Below, in pieces: positions 33,785 through 42,325 of a stretch of 64,000 nucleotides of DNA. Where the stretch lies: NCBI RefSeq assembly GCF_000175615.1, contig NZ_ACVO01000025.1, positions 62,010 to 126,009 on the forward strand. Reading direction: 5' to 3'. The notes under the pieces were generated by a model. That model was given only the letters and a program-made list of their open reading frames with translations, was not told where the DNA came from and ran no database searches. This stretch comes from Rothia mucilaginosa ATCC 25296 (GTDB lineage: Bacteria > Actinomycetota > Actinomycetes > Actinomycetales > Micrococcaceae). A program made the translations under genes and the position numbers. Every line of letters starts with the position of its first letter. Position 1 is the first letter of the stretch.

Positions 33785-35488
33785 ATGAAGAGCATGTCTG
33801 TCTCTCGCCGTACCCTCCTGACCGGCACCGTTGCCCTCGGCACCGTTGGTCTACTGGCTGCCTGCGGCAGCTCGAAGGAAAAGGTTGGCGGTAGTGCCGC
33901 TAACAACGCTGAAGATATTCTGAAGAACCTTCAGGTCAACAAGCAGGACCGTTCCTCCCTCAAGCAGGGCGGCACCCTGACCCTCGCGGCTACCGCCCTG
34001 GGCCCGAACTTCAACCTGCAGACCCAGAGCGGCTACACCTCCAGCAACCTGGACGCACTGGCACCCTGCAACATTCCCGCCGTGATGGGCTTCTACACCA
34101 TGAGCCCCGAAGGCGAAGGCACCCTCAACCCCGAGTTCTGCACCGAGCACAAGACCGAGACCGTCGATGGCGTGCAGACCGCGACCTTCAAGATCAACCC
34201 CAAGGCTGCCTTCAACGACGGCACCCCCATGGACGTGAACGCTGTTCGCGCCGTGTGGAAGGTCTACCGCGCAACCACCGACAACCCCTACCACATCACC
34301 GACAACACCATGTGGCAGCAGGTTGAGAGCATCGAGGCTGTGGACGGCGACAACTTCCACGTCAAGGTCACCATGAAGGCTCCGTATTACCCCTCCGAGG
34401 GTCTGTGCGCCTTCGCAATCCACCCCGCACTGGAAGACGTCAACCTCTTCAACGAAGGCTTCGTTGACAAGCCCCTCGACCAGTACTGGGCTGGCCCCTT
34501 CAAGGTTGGCGAGTGGAACTCCTCCCAGAAGGTTCTCACCCTGGTCAAGAACGACAAGTGGTGGGGCGAGAAGCCGGTGCTGGACCGCATCATCTGGCGT
34601 CAGATGGACTCCGAAGCAATCCGTGCAAGCTTCAAGAACGGCGAACTGGACGCCTTCACCTTCGTGGGCGCAACCAGCTACAACGCTGTGAAGGGCCAGG
34701 CAGGCACCGAGATTCGCCAGAGCCAGAACACCAACGTCAACATCATTCAGCTGAACCCCAAGCGCATCGAGGACCTGGCACTGCGCCGCGCAATCCTTGC
34801 TTCTGTGGACCGCGAGCAGATCGCTAAGGCATACTTCTCGCAGCTCGGCTGGACCGAGCCGCTGCCCGGCTCCATCATCGCAATGCCGTTCCAGAAGGGT
34901 TACCAGAACAACTACGCTGGTGACACCGGTGCACAGGCAGCTGGCAAGATTCTGGAGGCCGCAGGCTACTCCAAGTCCGGCGACTACTACGCTAAGAACG
35001 GCAAGGTTGCTGGCTTCGCCCTGACCTCCTTCGGTTCCGAGGCTGTCTACCAGGCGGTCTACCAGATTCTGGAGCAGCAGCTGAAGTCCGCAGGTATCCG
35101 CCTGAGCGCTGACAACCAGCCGCAGTCGAACTCCAACTCCGTGCTCGGCCAGAAGAGCTACGAAGCAATCTTCACCGGTTGGGGCGTTCTGCCCGACCTG
35201 GCTTCCTCGGCACCCTACTTCTTCACCACCGAGGTGTTCGGAGTCGGTGACCCCGAAGTTGATAAGCTCATCGAGAAGCTGCAGAACACCGAGAAGGAAG
35301 ACGAGCGCATCAAGATCGCTAACGAGGCGGAGAAGCTCTACTACGAGAAGGTCGCAGTGTACCTGCCCTACGCAAACGGCCCGATGTACGCCGCTGTCAA
35401 GGCTAAGGTTGCGAACTACGGTCCGTCCCTGTTCAAGCAGAGCTACACCAGCGCTGACTACTGGGTCAACGTTGGCTGGCAGGAGTAG
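33785..35488 (+). CDS. Family-5 substrate-binding lipoprotein 6 of 6
   Basis: 567 aa from 33785 (AGGAG upstream); the longer frame from 33716 covers the leader. The signal MKSMSVSRRTLLTGTVALG ends in lipobox LLAAC. It resembles copy 4 most: VNKQDRSSLKQGGTLTLAA, YWAGPFKVGEWNSSQK, NDKWWGEKPVLDRIIWRQM, LGWTEPLPGSIIAMPFQKGYQ, DNQPQSNSNSVLGQKSY and VANYGPSLFKQSYTSADYWV. The close match to copy 4 in both halves points to a more recent duplication, with copy 5 diverged in between or moved. It ends the array; the next gene is on the opposite strand. Confidence 0.93.
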   Translation: MKSMSVSRRTLLTGTVALGTVGLLAACGSSKEKVGGSAANNAEDILKNLQVNKQDRSSLKQGGTLTLAATALGPNFNLQTQSGYTSSNLDALAPCNIPAVMGFYTMSPEGEGTLNPEFCTEHKTETVDGVQTATFKINPKAAFNDGTPMDVNAVRAVWKVYRATTDNPYHITDNTMWQQVESIEAVDGDNFHVKVTMKAPYYPSEGLCAFAIHPALEDVNLFNEGFVDKPLDQYWAGPFKVGEWNSSQKVLTLVKNDKWWGEKPVLDRIIWRQMDSEAIRASFKNGELDAFTFVGATSYNAVKGQAGTEIRQSQNTNVNIIQLNPKRIEDLALRRAILASVDREQIAKAYFSQLGWTEPLPGSIIAMPFQKGYQNNYAGDTGAQAAGKILEAAGYSKSGDYYAKNGKVAGFALTSFGSEAVYQAVYQILEQQLKSAGIRLSADNQPQSNSNSVLGQKSYEAIFTGWGVLPDLASSAPYFFTTEVFGVGDPEVDKLIEKLQNTEKEDERIKIANEAEKLYYEKVAVYLPYANGPMYAAVKAKVANYGPSLFKQSYTSADYWVNVGWQE

Positions 35489-35528
35489 TACCGCTTACGG
35501 TAACGCTCTAGCCGTCCTGTAGGACTCG

Positions 35529-35569
35529 AAATCCCGGGTACTCTCACGAGAGAGTGCCCGGGATTTTTC
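35529..35569 (+). terminator. Terminator after binding protein 6
   Basis: AAATCCCGGGTACTCTC (35529-35545) pairs with 35550-35566, 17 bp with one wobble, ACGA loop, followed by TT. It closes the receptor array. Confidence 0.9.
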
Positions 35570-35656
35570 TGTCCCGCTTGTTCTGCGTCCTTTAGCTGGA
35601 TACATTAGCGGGATATGTAATTACAAAAACTAGGGGAGCGCCACTCTAACCGGTTG

Positions 35657-36682
35657 CTACCACTCGCCCATGTACAGGGCGCGCTCCTGCAGATACCTCA
35701 ACAGGTTCGGGTTCTGCCGCAGATAGAAGATGCGGTAAATGCCGCCTCCAGCAACGATGAAAGCCAGCGGGAAGCCCAAAATCACGAGCACACGGCTCAT
35801 ATTGGCGGACAGGTCAAAAGGATCACCGCTGGTTGCCACCAGCACAATCCAGAGAGAATAGCCCACGCAGGCTGGCAGAGTGCCCCACATGCCGCGCACG
35901 AGCCAACTCACCAGCGTCACCGCAATGACCCACGCCAGCGCCAACGTGAACTGGTGGCGCTCCGCCTGAGCCCAAGGGAGCGCCCCCACGTAAATAATTG
36001 CGGGGATGCCCAGGTACCCGGGGATATTCAGCGAGGCAAGAATATTCACGCAGAAATAGCCCAAGAAAATAGCGCTCAACGACGAGGACAGGAACAGGTG
36101 CAGGGGAATCATGCCGTCGCCGCTATAGGCTGCGGTGGGGCCCGCGTACACGGTTTCAAACATGAGAGTCAGCGGAGTCATCATGTACTCGATCCAGACG
36201 ACCAGCGCAAAAGCACCGAAAATGCCCAGAGCCTGCATCAGCGCAATCAACCGTGAACGCGCATCGTGAGGAATGGTGAAGCTCTGGCCCTTCGCCTTGA
36301 CGCCGCAGAGATGAACGACAGCCACCATTGCCGCGATGCACAGTACCCAGCGCAAGAGGGCCCCCGGCAGCTCAGGAAGACCTCCATAAGCCCCCGTAGC
36401 GGGGTCGCCCCATGCCCCGGGGAGCAGCGTAATAGCGTGAGTGCCCTCGGGGAGGCTGGTGGAGGAAGCAAGCCGGTGCGGCTCGAAGATAACCCACCAC
36501 AGAAGGCAGGCTGGAATTAGCACGGAGAGCTTACGCAACAGAACCGGAAACGGCGCGGACTCATAGACGAGCGCCTCAAGATTGAGCCGGCGCATCAGCC
36601 GCCGAACAGGAGAAAGAGCGCGTAGCTCTTTTTGCTGCTCTTCCCACACTCCGGTATCCCATGTCCTAGTATCAGAAGACAT
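35657..36682 (-). CDS. Multi-pass membrane protein of unknown function
   Basis: 341 aa. The start is set at the second of two adjacent ATGs because AGGGAG lies seven bases upstream; the open frame begins at a GTG at 36700. A basic cytoplasmic N-region (SPVRRLMRRLNLEALVYESAPFP) is followed by about eight hydrophobic segments, including LSVLIPACLLWWVIF, WVLCIAAMVAVVHLCGV, ALGIFGAFALVVWIEYMM and VLVILGFPLAFIVAGGGIY. I see no CPBP-protease or transporter motif. The C-terminus is polar (LRQNPNLLRYLQERALYMGEW). The gene stands alone between the receptor array and the PTS gene; no function is suggested. Confidence 0.75.
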   Translation of the reverse strand: MSSDTRTWDTGVWEEQQKELRALSPVRRLMRRLNLEALVYESAPFPVLLRKLSVLIPACLLWWVIFEPHRLASSTSLPEGTHAITLLPGAWGDPATGAYGGLPELPGALLRWVLCIAAMVAVVHLCGVKAKGQSFTIPHDARSRLIALMQALGIFGAFALVVWIEYMMTPLTLMFETVYAGPTAAYSGDGMIPLHLFLSSSLSAIFLGYFCVNILASLNIPGYLGIPAIIYVGALPWAQAERHQFTLALAWVIAVTLVSWLVRGMWGTLPACVGYSLWIVLVATSGDPFDLSANMSRVLVILGFPLAFIVAGGGIYRIFYLRQNPNLLRYLQERALYMGEW

Positions 36683-36804
36683 CATCGTACTCCCTATCAC
36701 TTGAGAACTTCCTTGTTGAGCTTATTCTTACATTAGCAGAAATACCCCCCCCGGCTAGTGTGTAACGCCGAGCTAAGCCCTACCCGAATATCAGGGCATA
36801 AGGA

Positions 36805-36835
36805 AAGGGGCCCCACCGTAATGGTGGGGCCCCTT
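36805..36835 (-). terminator. Terminator of the PTS gene
   Basis: AAGGGGCCCCACC (36805-36817) and its perfect complement (36823-36835) with a 5-nt loop. On the minus strand the stem is followed by TTCC, a weak T-run. Confidence 0.7.
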
Positions 36836-36852
36836 AGAGCCTATAAAGCGAA

Positions 36853-38919
36853 CTACTTAGTGGTCACCTTCAGGACAGTGCTCAGGTTTTGGTGAGCAAC
36901 GCCCGGCAGACCCTTAACCTCAGCGAACTTGCGGGTGTTGGTCACGATCACCGGGGTAATCAGCGGGTAACCCGCCTCCTTGATAACCTCAGGATCGAAC
37001 TCAATCAGAGCGTCGCCAGCAGCAACAACATCGCCCTTAGCAACCTTCACGCTGAAGCCCTTACCGTCCAGGTTCACGGTATCCAGACCAACGTGAATCA
37101 GCAGCTCAATGCCGTTCTCCAGCTTCAGACCCACAGCGTGGCCCGAGGGGTAGGTTGCAGCAACCTTACCGGCTGCGGGAGCAACAACAGTGGTACCGGT
37201 CGGCTCAATCGCCACACCCTCGCCCAGCTTGCCTGCAGCGAAAATCGGGTCCGGAACATCAGACAGAGCAACAGCAGTACCCTCAATGGGAGCGTGCAGC
37301 TCGATGACCTCACCAGCGGAAGCAGCGGGTGCAGCAGCAACAGCAGCGGCAGCAGCCGGAGCAGCCTTAGCGGCAACAGCCTCAGCCTTGGGAGCGGCCT
37401 CAGCATCCTCAGCCTTACGCTCCGCAGCGTGCCTTACAGCGTCAGCCTTCGACTCGTAACCGAACAGCAGAACACCGGTCATAGCGCCGAAGAACGCAAT
37501 AGCCAGACCAATCACGTACAGGTAGGAAGGCTGCATAGCCGGAATCGACAGCAGCGAAGTGAACGCGAACGCGTAGGACTTAACGCCCAGGAAGGAAATG
37601 GTAGCGCCACCAATAACAGCGGGAACCAGAATAATCGGAATCACGCGCTTGTAACGCAGTACCACACCGTACATCGACGGCTCAGAAATACCACCGAGCA
37701 GACCGGACATCGACGCACCGATAGCGGTCTGACGCAGCTCACGGTCATGCTTCGCACGGATAGCCACACCGGTGACCAGACCGAACACAGCGAAGTTGTA
37801 CGCACCCATCGGGGACTGAATGAAGTCAGTACCCATGGTCTGCAGGTTGTTAATCATGACAGCGTTCAGCGGCCAGTGCAGACCCAGCGGAACCATGAAC
37901 AGGTACAGGCCAGCAATCAGAGCACCAACCAGAGCCGGAGCAACATCGTTAATCATCTTCAGGAAGTCAGAGATGCCCATAGCCACACCGATACCGATGG
38001 GGCCAACCAGGAACGCGGTCACCGGAACCAGAATCATGACCGAAATCATCGGCACGAACACCATCTGCAGCATCGAAGGAATAACCTTCTTCAGGAAGCG
38101 CTCAAGCGGAGCCAGCAGAGCAACAGCCAGCAGCGGGGGGAAGACCTGACCGGTGTAGCTGAATGCGTACAGCGGCAGATCCAGACCGAAGAACGGAACG
38201 TTCAGAATCTTAGTGGTCTTGTCAGCCAGAGCAGTCAGATCGGTGAAAGTACCGGTCATCAGTGCAGCGGGGATAGCCGCACCAACCCACATGTTCGCGC
38301 CCAGACGCTTAGCAGCGGTAGCACCCAGCATAATGGGCATGAAGTTCAGAACCGACAGCGAAGCAGCCTTCAGGATGTACCAGAAAGCGAACTGCTGCAT
38401 CCACTGGTTGTTCAGAGCCTTAGCAGCCTCCGGGTCAGCCACACGAGCACCGTTAATGATGTCGATGTTCACGCTCTGACCGGTCAAGTCAGTGTACTGG
38501 CCGAAGAAACCCAACTGCTGCAGGAACACGATCAGGGTCAGAATCATCGAGGTACCCAGCAGTGCCCACAGCAGAGGACGGAAGGAGTCAGACAGGACGT
38601 CGAAGACGTTGGTAATCCAGCCAGCCTTCTTGCCTCCAGCCTCAACCTTGGTGTCACCCTCAGCGTGGCCGGACATAGAAGGCAGAGCGTTGATCTCGTT
38701 GTACACAGCCTCAACGCGATCGCCCAGAACAACCTGAGTCTGGCCGGACTGCTCAATCACAGAGAGAACGCCGGGCAGGCCCTCAATCTTCTTGTTCTGC
38801 ACTGCATCGTTAGACACAGGAGTGACACGAAGGCGGGTTGCACAGTGAGTAATGTGCGCGATGTTCTCGGGGCCACCCAGGCCGTCAAGAATCTTCTCGC
38901 CAAGTTCGCGGTTATTCAC
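36853..38919 (-). CDS. PTS permease EIIBCA, beta-glucoside family
   Basis: 688 aa, full EIIB-EIIC-EIIA chain of the Glc superfamily, which takes up and phosphorylates a sugar. EIIB: the phosphorylated Cys26 in ITHCATRLRV. EIIC (about 110-470): roughly ten membrane segments with GISEPSMYGV and GLHWPLNAVMI. A low-complexity Ala/Glu linker (about 475-520) precedes EIIA, with ELHAPIEGTAVALSDVPDPIF and the active histidine in LLIHVGLDTVNL. EIIC motifs are closest to beta-glucoside/trehalose/sucrose porters, so aryl-beta-glucosides, sucrose or trehalose are all possible; treC at 5.5-7.4 kb makes trehalose thinkable. The RAT switch upstream indicates antiterminator control. No phospho-beta-glucosidase adjoins. 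Confidence 0.93.
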   Translation of the reverse strand: MNNRELGEKILDGLGGPENIAHITHCATRLRVTPVSNDAVQNKKIEGLPGVLSVIEQSGQTQVVLGDRVEAVYNEINALPSMSGHAEGDTKVEAGGKKAGWITNVFDVLSDSFRPLLWALLGTSMILTLIVFLQQLGFFGQYTDLTGQSVNIDIINGARVADPEAAKALNNQWMQQFAFWYILKAASLSVLNFMPIMLGATAAKRLGANMWVGAAIPAALMTGTFTDLTALADKTTKILNVPFFGLDLPLYAFSYTGQVFPPLLAVALLAPLERFLKKVIPSMLQMVFVPMISVMILVPVTAFLVGPIGIGVAMGISDFLKMINDVAPALVGALIAGLYLFMVPLGLHWPLNAVMINNLQTMGTDFIQSPMGAYNFAVFGLVTGVAIRAKHDRELRQTAIGASMSGLLGGISEPSMYGVVLRYKRVIPIILVPAVIGGATISFLGVKSYAFAFTSLLSIPAMQPSYLYVIGLAIAFFGAMTGVLLFGYESKADAVRHAAERKAEDAEAAPKAEAVAAKAAPAAAAAVAAAPAASAGEVIELHAPIEGTAVALSDVPDPIFAAGKLGEGVAIEPTGTTVVAPAAGKVAATYPSGHAVGLKLENGIELLIHVGLDTVNLDGKGFSVKVAKGDVVAAGDALIEFDPEVIKEAGYPLITPVIVTNTRKFAEVKGLPGVAHQNLSTVLKVTTK

Positions 38920-39030
38920 GATACTTCCTTAGATATGCGGTCAATGTCTATGCGGTTGTTGCCGGAGGCTGTGCCTACCTGACGTTGCGGTAGCCGAAAA
39001 AGCCCCGGAAAACACGTCCAGAAAACACAA

Positions 39031-39183
39031 AAGACCCGAGTCTCTCGACCACCGGAAGCACTACACTCGTGCCCACTATGGAGCTTCGGTACAGCAAATA
39101 GAGGGGATTCTCGGCAGATATATGCTACCGTCCCATACGGTGTTGAGTAACTCAGGTCTTGCCTGCCAAACCAGTAACAACCC
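39031..39183 (-). promoter_or_regulatory. RAT antiterminator site and overlapping terminator for the PTS gene
   Basis: Read on the minus strand, 39183-39155 begins GGGTTGTTACTG and ends GGCAGGCAAGACC. This follows the ribonucleic antiterminator bound by BglG/LicT/SacY proteins almost base for base: paired GG...CC ends, GTTACTG and GCAGGCAA bulges. Its 3' six bases are also the start of AAGACCTGAGT (39160-39150), which pairs with ACTCGGGTCTT (39041-39031), followed by TTGTGTTTTC. The two structures exclude each other, as in known bgl, lic and sac leaders. The terminator loop is long (about 108 nt). The PTS start is about 110 nt further on. No BglG-type gene is in the window. Confidence 0.85.
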
Positions 39184-39465
39184 TGAAGAAGGTTTCCCTT
39201 CTCAAATAGTTCCCTGTAACTCTAAGGGTTTTCCCAGGTTAAGAGCAAGGTGAGAGGCAAAAGCTATCAGAAGCTGTTAAATGTTTCACCCAGGTGATAG
39301 CTGAGAATAGCTGAGACACGCTCTCGGCGCTGACTGCGGGGAGCCTCCCGGATGGAATCCAGCGGGGCTCAGGCAAAGCCTAGGCAGGGTCCCAGAGCCC
39401 TCCGGTACGCCCAGATACGCCTCGGACCGGGTGCTTTCGAAGACGGCGCTCTTGAAGACGCGGAA

Positions 39466-39494
39466 GGGCCCCGCATCCACAGGATACGGGGCCC
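39466..39494 (-). terminator. Terminator of the P-type ATPase gene
   Basis: GGGCCCCGCATCC (39466-39478) pairs with GGATACGGGGCCC (39482-39494), 13 bp with one wobble and a 3-nt loop. On the minus strand only CCCTTCC follows, so the T-run is poor. Confidence 0.65.
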
Positions 39495-39526
39495 ACACGC
39501 TACCGAAGCAGCTACCTTCCGACTAA

Positions 39527-42085
39527 CTACTTAGCCGGGAAGAAATTCAGCGGAGCAACCTCCAGCTCAGGGTAATTACGCTTCTGCCAACGGCGATTAC
39601 GATGCGCATTCACCTCAATCAGCGCGGCACCCAGAGCACCGGCGCCCAGAGCCGTCCACAGCAGATGCGGAAGCACAGTAACGAACTGGTGGTACTCCAC
39701 CAGAATTGGCACGAACAACGCCGCGAAGAACACCGCAAGCAACGCACCAAACAGCAGAACACGAGCACGGTTGAACGGGCGAGCCACCGCAGCCAAGTTC
39801 CACAGACCCATCATCACCAGGGTGATGAACGAAGCCGTCTGAACCTGACGGATATCCTCAACACCCATGCCGCGAGCCGTGAACGTCACCGCCAACAGCA
39901 TCGCAACCACAATAATTGAGTTCGGAACCGTGTAATTCAGCACGCGACGCAAGAAGCCCGGCACGTAACGGCGCGAATTCGGCAACAGAGTCAACGCGAA
40001 GGACGACGCACCCACAATCAAGAAGTCAGCAGTCGAGTACTGACGCGGCAAGAACGGGAAGGTCAAACCAAAAATACTGAACAGAACACCCAGAAGAATC
40101 GCGAAACCAGTCTTCGTCAAGAACAGGTTCGCCACCATCTCAATGTTCGTAATGACCTGACGGCCCTGCTCCAACGCAGCCGGCAGAGACGAGAACTTAC
40201 CGTCCAGCAGAACCAAGCGAGAAACAGCCTTCGTCGCCGGAGCAGCGTTACCCATCGCAATACCCAAGCTTGCATGCTTAAGCGCCAGAGCGTCATTAAT
40301 GCCGTCACCGGTCATCGCCACCACATGGCCGCGCTCCTTCAGAGCAATCACCATGTTCTTCTTCTGCTCGGGCGACACACGACCGAAAATATTGTGAGTA
40401 GCCGCAGCCTCAGCAAGCTCCGGACCGTCCTCAGGCAGAGTCGACGCATCAACCGCGCCCGCAGAAGTATCCATGCCCGCAGTCTTCGCAGCCGCAGCCA
40501 CAGTGAACGGGTTATCACCCGAGAAGACCTTCAAAGTCACACCCTGACGGTGGAAATACTCCACAATCTCAGGCGCATCCGCTCGCACATTCTCACGGAA
40601 AATCACGAACAGAACCGGGGTAGCATCCGACGGGATCTTCTGAATCGGCTCATCCTTCTCATTGCGAACCACCGCAGAAGCATGCGCCAAAACCATCGTG
40701 CGCAGACCCAGCGCCGCCAGCTCAGCGGCACGCTCACGCTCAGCGGTGCCCTTGGCGAGAAGCGCCTCCGGAGCGCCCAGAAGCCACGCACCCGAATCCT
40801 TAAACTCAATCGCGCTAAAACGCAGAGCCGAGGAGAACGGCACAATACCGCTCACCGACGCCGAAGAAGCATCCGGGAAGCCACCGGTCAGAGCCGCAGC
40901 GGTCGGGTTCGCGTTCTCATCGTGACCAAACCACGCCAGCGCCTCATTCCAACCGGCAGGCAGAGAAGCACGCCAAGAAGTGTGCTCGGCAGAGTCAGCG
41001 TCCGGGCCCTCAGCCTCAGCAACGGTGTCCAGCGGGCGCACCGAATCAAAAATCACGCCACCCTCGGTGAGAGTACCGGTCTTATCGAAGCAGACCACAT
41101 CCACACGAGCCAGAACCTCAACCGCAGGCTGCTCCTGCACCAGAATGTTGTGCTTACGACCCAGCGCCACAGCCGCCGCCGCAAACGCCAGAGTAGTCAT
41201 CAGCGCCAGACCCTGCGGAATCATCGAAGCAACCGAGGACACCACAGCAATAGAAACCTGCTCCCACAGGTGGTTCTGCTGCACGGTCTCCAGGCCACCA
41301 GCAGCCTGAATCTGACCCCATGACACCACAGGAATAATGACCGCAAGACCCACCGTAATCCAGCGGACCACACGGTTCAACGCATCACGCAGCTCAGACT
41401 GAATACGCGAGAACTGGCGCGCCTCATCAGAAATCTTGCTTGCACGAGAATTCGCACCCACGTGAGAGAGCAGGACGCGGCCGGTACCACCCAGCACACT
41501 CGACGCCGACAGCACCATATCGCCGGGGCGCTTAGCAATCGGGTCGTTCTCACCGGTCAGCAGAGACTCGTCCAGCTCCAAAGAATCGGAGGTGAGCACA
41601 ACAGCATCCGCAGGAACCTGATCGCCGCGCTTGAGGATGACAACGTCACCCTCAACCAGCTGCTCCATCGGAACCTCAACGCTCTTACCGTCACGCACGG
41701 CAGTAGCGGGGGAGCGGTCCAGCAGGGAGATGCGGTCCAGCTCAAGCTTCGCCTTGTACTCCTGCACAAAACCAATCACCACGTTAGCGATAACAGCCCC
41801 CAGGAAGAGCAGATCAGCCCAACGCTGGTACATGATCACCACTGCACCACAGGCACCCAACACAAAGTTGAAGACCGTGAACAGGTGCGCACGCATAATG
41901 CTCCACAGCGTGCGAGAAGACTTATTGTTTTGGGTATTGACCCTACCTTCAGCAGTCAGGCGGGCAACATCATCGCTGCTCAAACCGTGCTGGGCAATAT
42001 CGAAAGATCCGCTATGCGGTGTTTCAGAATATTCGGGAATGTAGCCGGCAACGGCAGGCGCTGCCGTTTTCTGCTGAGGATCCAT
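39527..42085 (-). CDS. ctpE: P-type cation ATPase, CtpE-like
   Basis: 852 aa from the ATG at 42085, after AAAGAGA; a GTG at 42148 is possible. Membrane pump that forms a phospho-aspartate at D334 (DKTGTLTEGG). Actuator motif SLLTGENDPI stands for TGES; hinge TGDGINDALALKHASLGIAMG is present. Two helices precede the actuator, two precede the phosphorylation domain (helix 4 with VSSVASMIPQGLALMTTLA, including a PQGL site) and six follow. The FNFVLGACG and IANVVIGFVQEYKAKLELD segments resemble mycobacterial CtpE, reported to move calcium. No heavy-metal-binding domain or CPC motif is present, so Cu/Zn transport is unlikely. Metal specificity remains inferred. Confidence 0.9.
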   Translation of the reverse strand: MDPQQKTAAPAVAGYIPEYSETPHSGSFDIAQHGLSSDDVARLTAEGRVNTQNNKSSRTLWSIMRAHLFTVFNFVLGACGAVVIMYQRWADLLFLGAVIANVVIGFVQEYKAKLELDRISLLDRSPATAVRDGKSVEVPMEQLVEGDVVILKRGDQVPADAVVLTSDSLELDESLLTGENDPIAKRPGDMVLSASSVLGGTGRVLLSHVGANSRASKISDEARQFSRIQSELRDALNRVVRWITVGLAVIIPVVSWGQIQAAGGLETVQQNHLWEQVSIAVVSSVASMIPQGLALMTTLAFAAAAVALGRKHNILVQEQPAVEVLARVDVVCFDKTGTLTEGGVIFDSVRPLDTVAEAEGPDADSAEHTSWRASLPAGWNEALAWFGHDENANPTAAALTGGFPDASSASVSGIVPFSSALRFSAIEFKDSGAWLLGAPEALLAKGTAERERAAELAALGLRTMVLAHASAVVRNEKDEPIQKIPSDATPVLFVIFRENVRADAPEIVEYFHRQGVTLKVFSGDNPFTVAAAAKTAGMDTSAGAVDASTLPEDGPELAEAAATHNIFGRVSPEQKKNMVIALKERGHVVAMTGDGINDALALKHASLGIAMGNAAPATKAVSRLVLLDGKFSSLPAALEQGRQVITNIEMVANLFLTKTGFAILLGVLFSIFGLTFPFLPRQYSTADFLIVGASSFALTLLPNSRRYVPGFLRRVLNYTVPNSIIVVAMLLAVTFTARGMGVEDIRQVQTASFITLVMMGLWNLAAVARPFNRARVLLFGALLAVFFAALFVPILVEYHQFVTVLPHLLWTALGAGALGAALIEVNAHRNRRWQKRNYPELEVAPLNFFPAK

Positions 42086-42185
42086 GCGGGGGTCTCTTTC
42101 TCGAATGGATGGAATGCTGAACTGAATAGAGTTCAGTATTGCGGACACTACCTTTCAGTGTATCCGTGCAGGAGGGGATAAAGAT

Positions 42186-42237
42186 AATCTCCGCCCTGTA
42201 ATGAACTGATATTTACAGCCATTCCAGAACGGAGATT
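42186..42237 (-). terminator. Nested hairpin after hmuV
   Basis: Outer arms AATCTCCG (42186-42193) and CGGAGATT (42230-42237) enclose inner arms CTGTAA and TTACAG. On the minus strand it follows the hmuV stop by about 90 nt and leads into ATCTTTATC. Confidence 0.6.
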
Positions 42238-42325
42238 TAATATATGTGAATACTGGCATATTTTGATGTGGAAAGTGTTTGCGGATGGTTCGCTAACGCC
42301 CCGTAAAATCAGCGCGCTAGCAGAC

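Larger units (their letters stand above)
38920..39526 (-). other. Leader region of the PTS gene and end of the ATPase gene
   Basis: About 600 bp. From right to left: the ATPase terminator (39466-39494), a stretch of about 280 bp with no clear feature that should contain the PTS promoter, the RAT/terminator switch (39183-39031), and 110 bp of leader with no convincing -10. I could not place the promoter with confidence. Confidence 0.5.

Noticed and set aside
23038..35569. CRISPR-like or interspersed repeat array between the receptor genes
   Set aside because: The spaced hairpins differ in sequence and each has terminator features; they are not repeats of one unit.
36889..38982. 697-codon open frame antisense to the PTS gene
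   Set aside because: Same kind of shadow; Asn/Ser/Gln-rich product, while the opposite strand encodes an intact EIIBCA.
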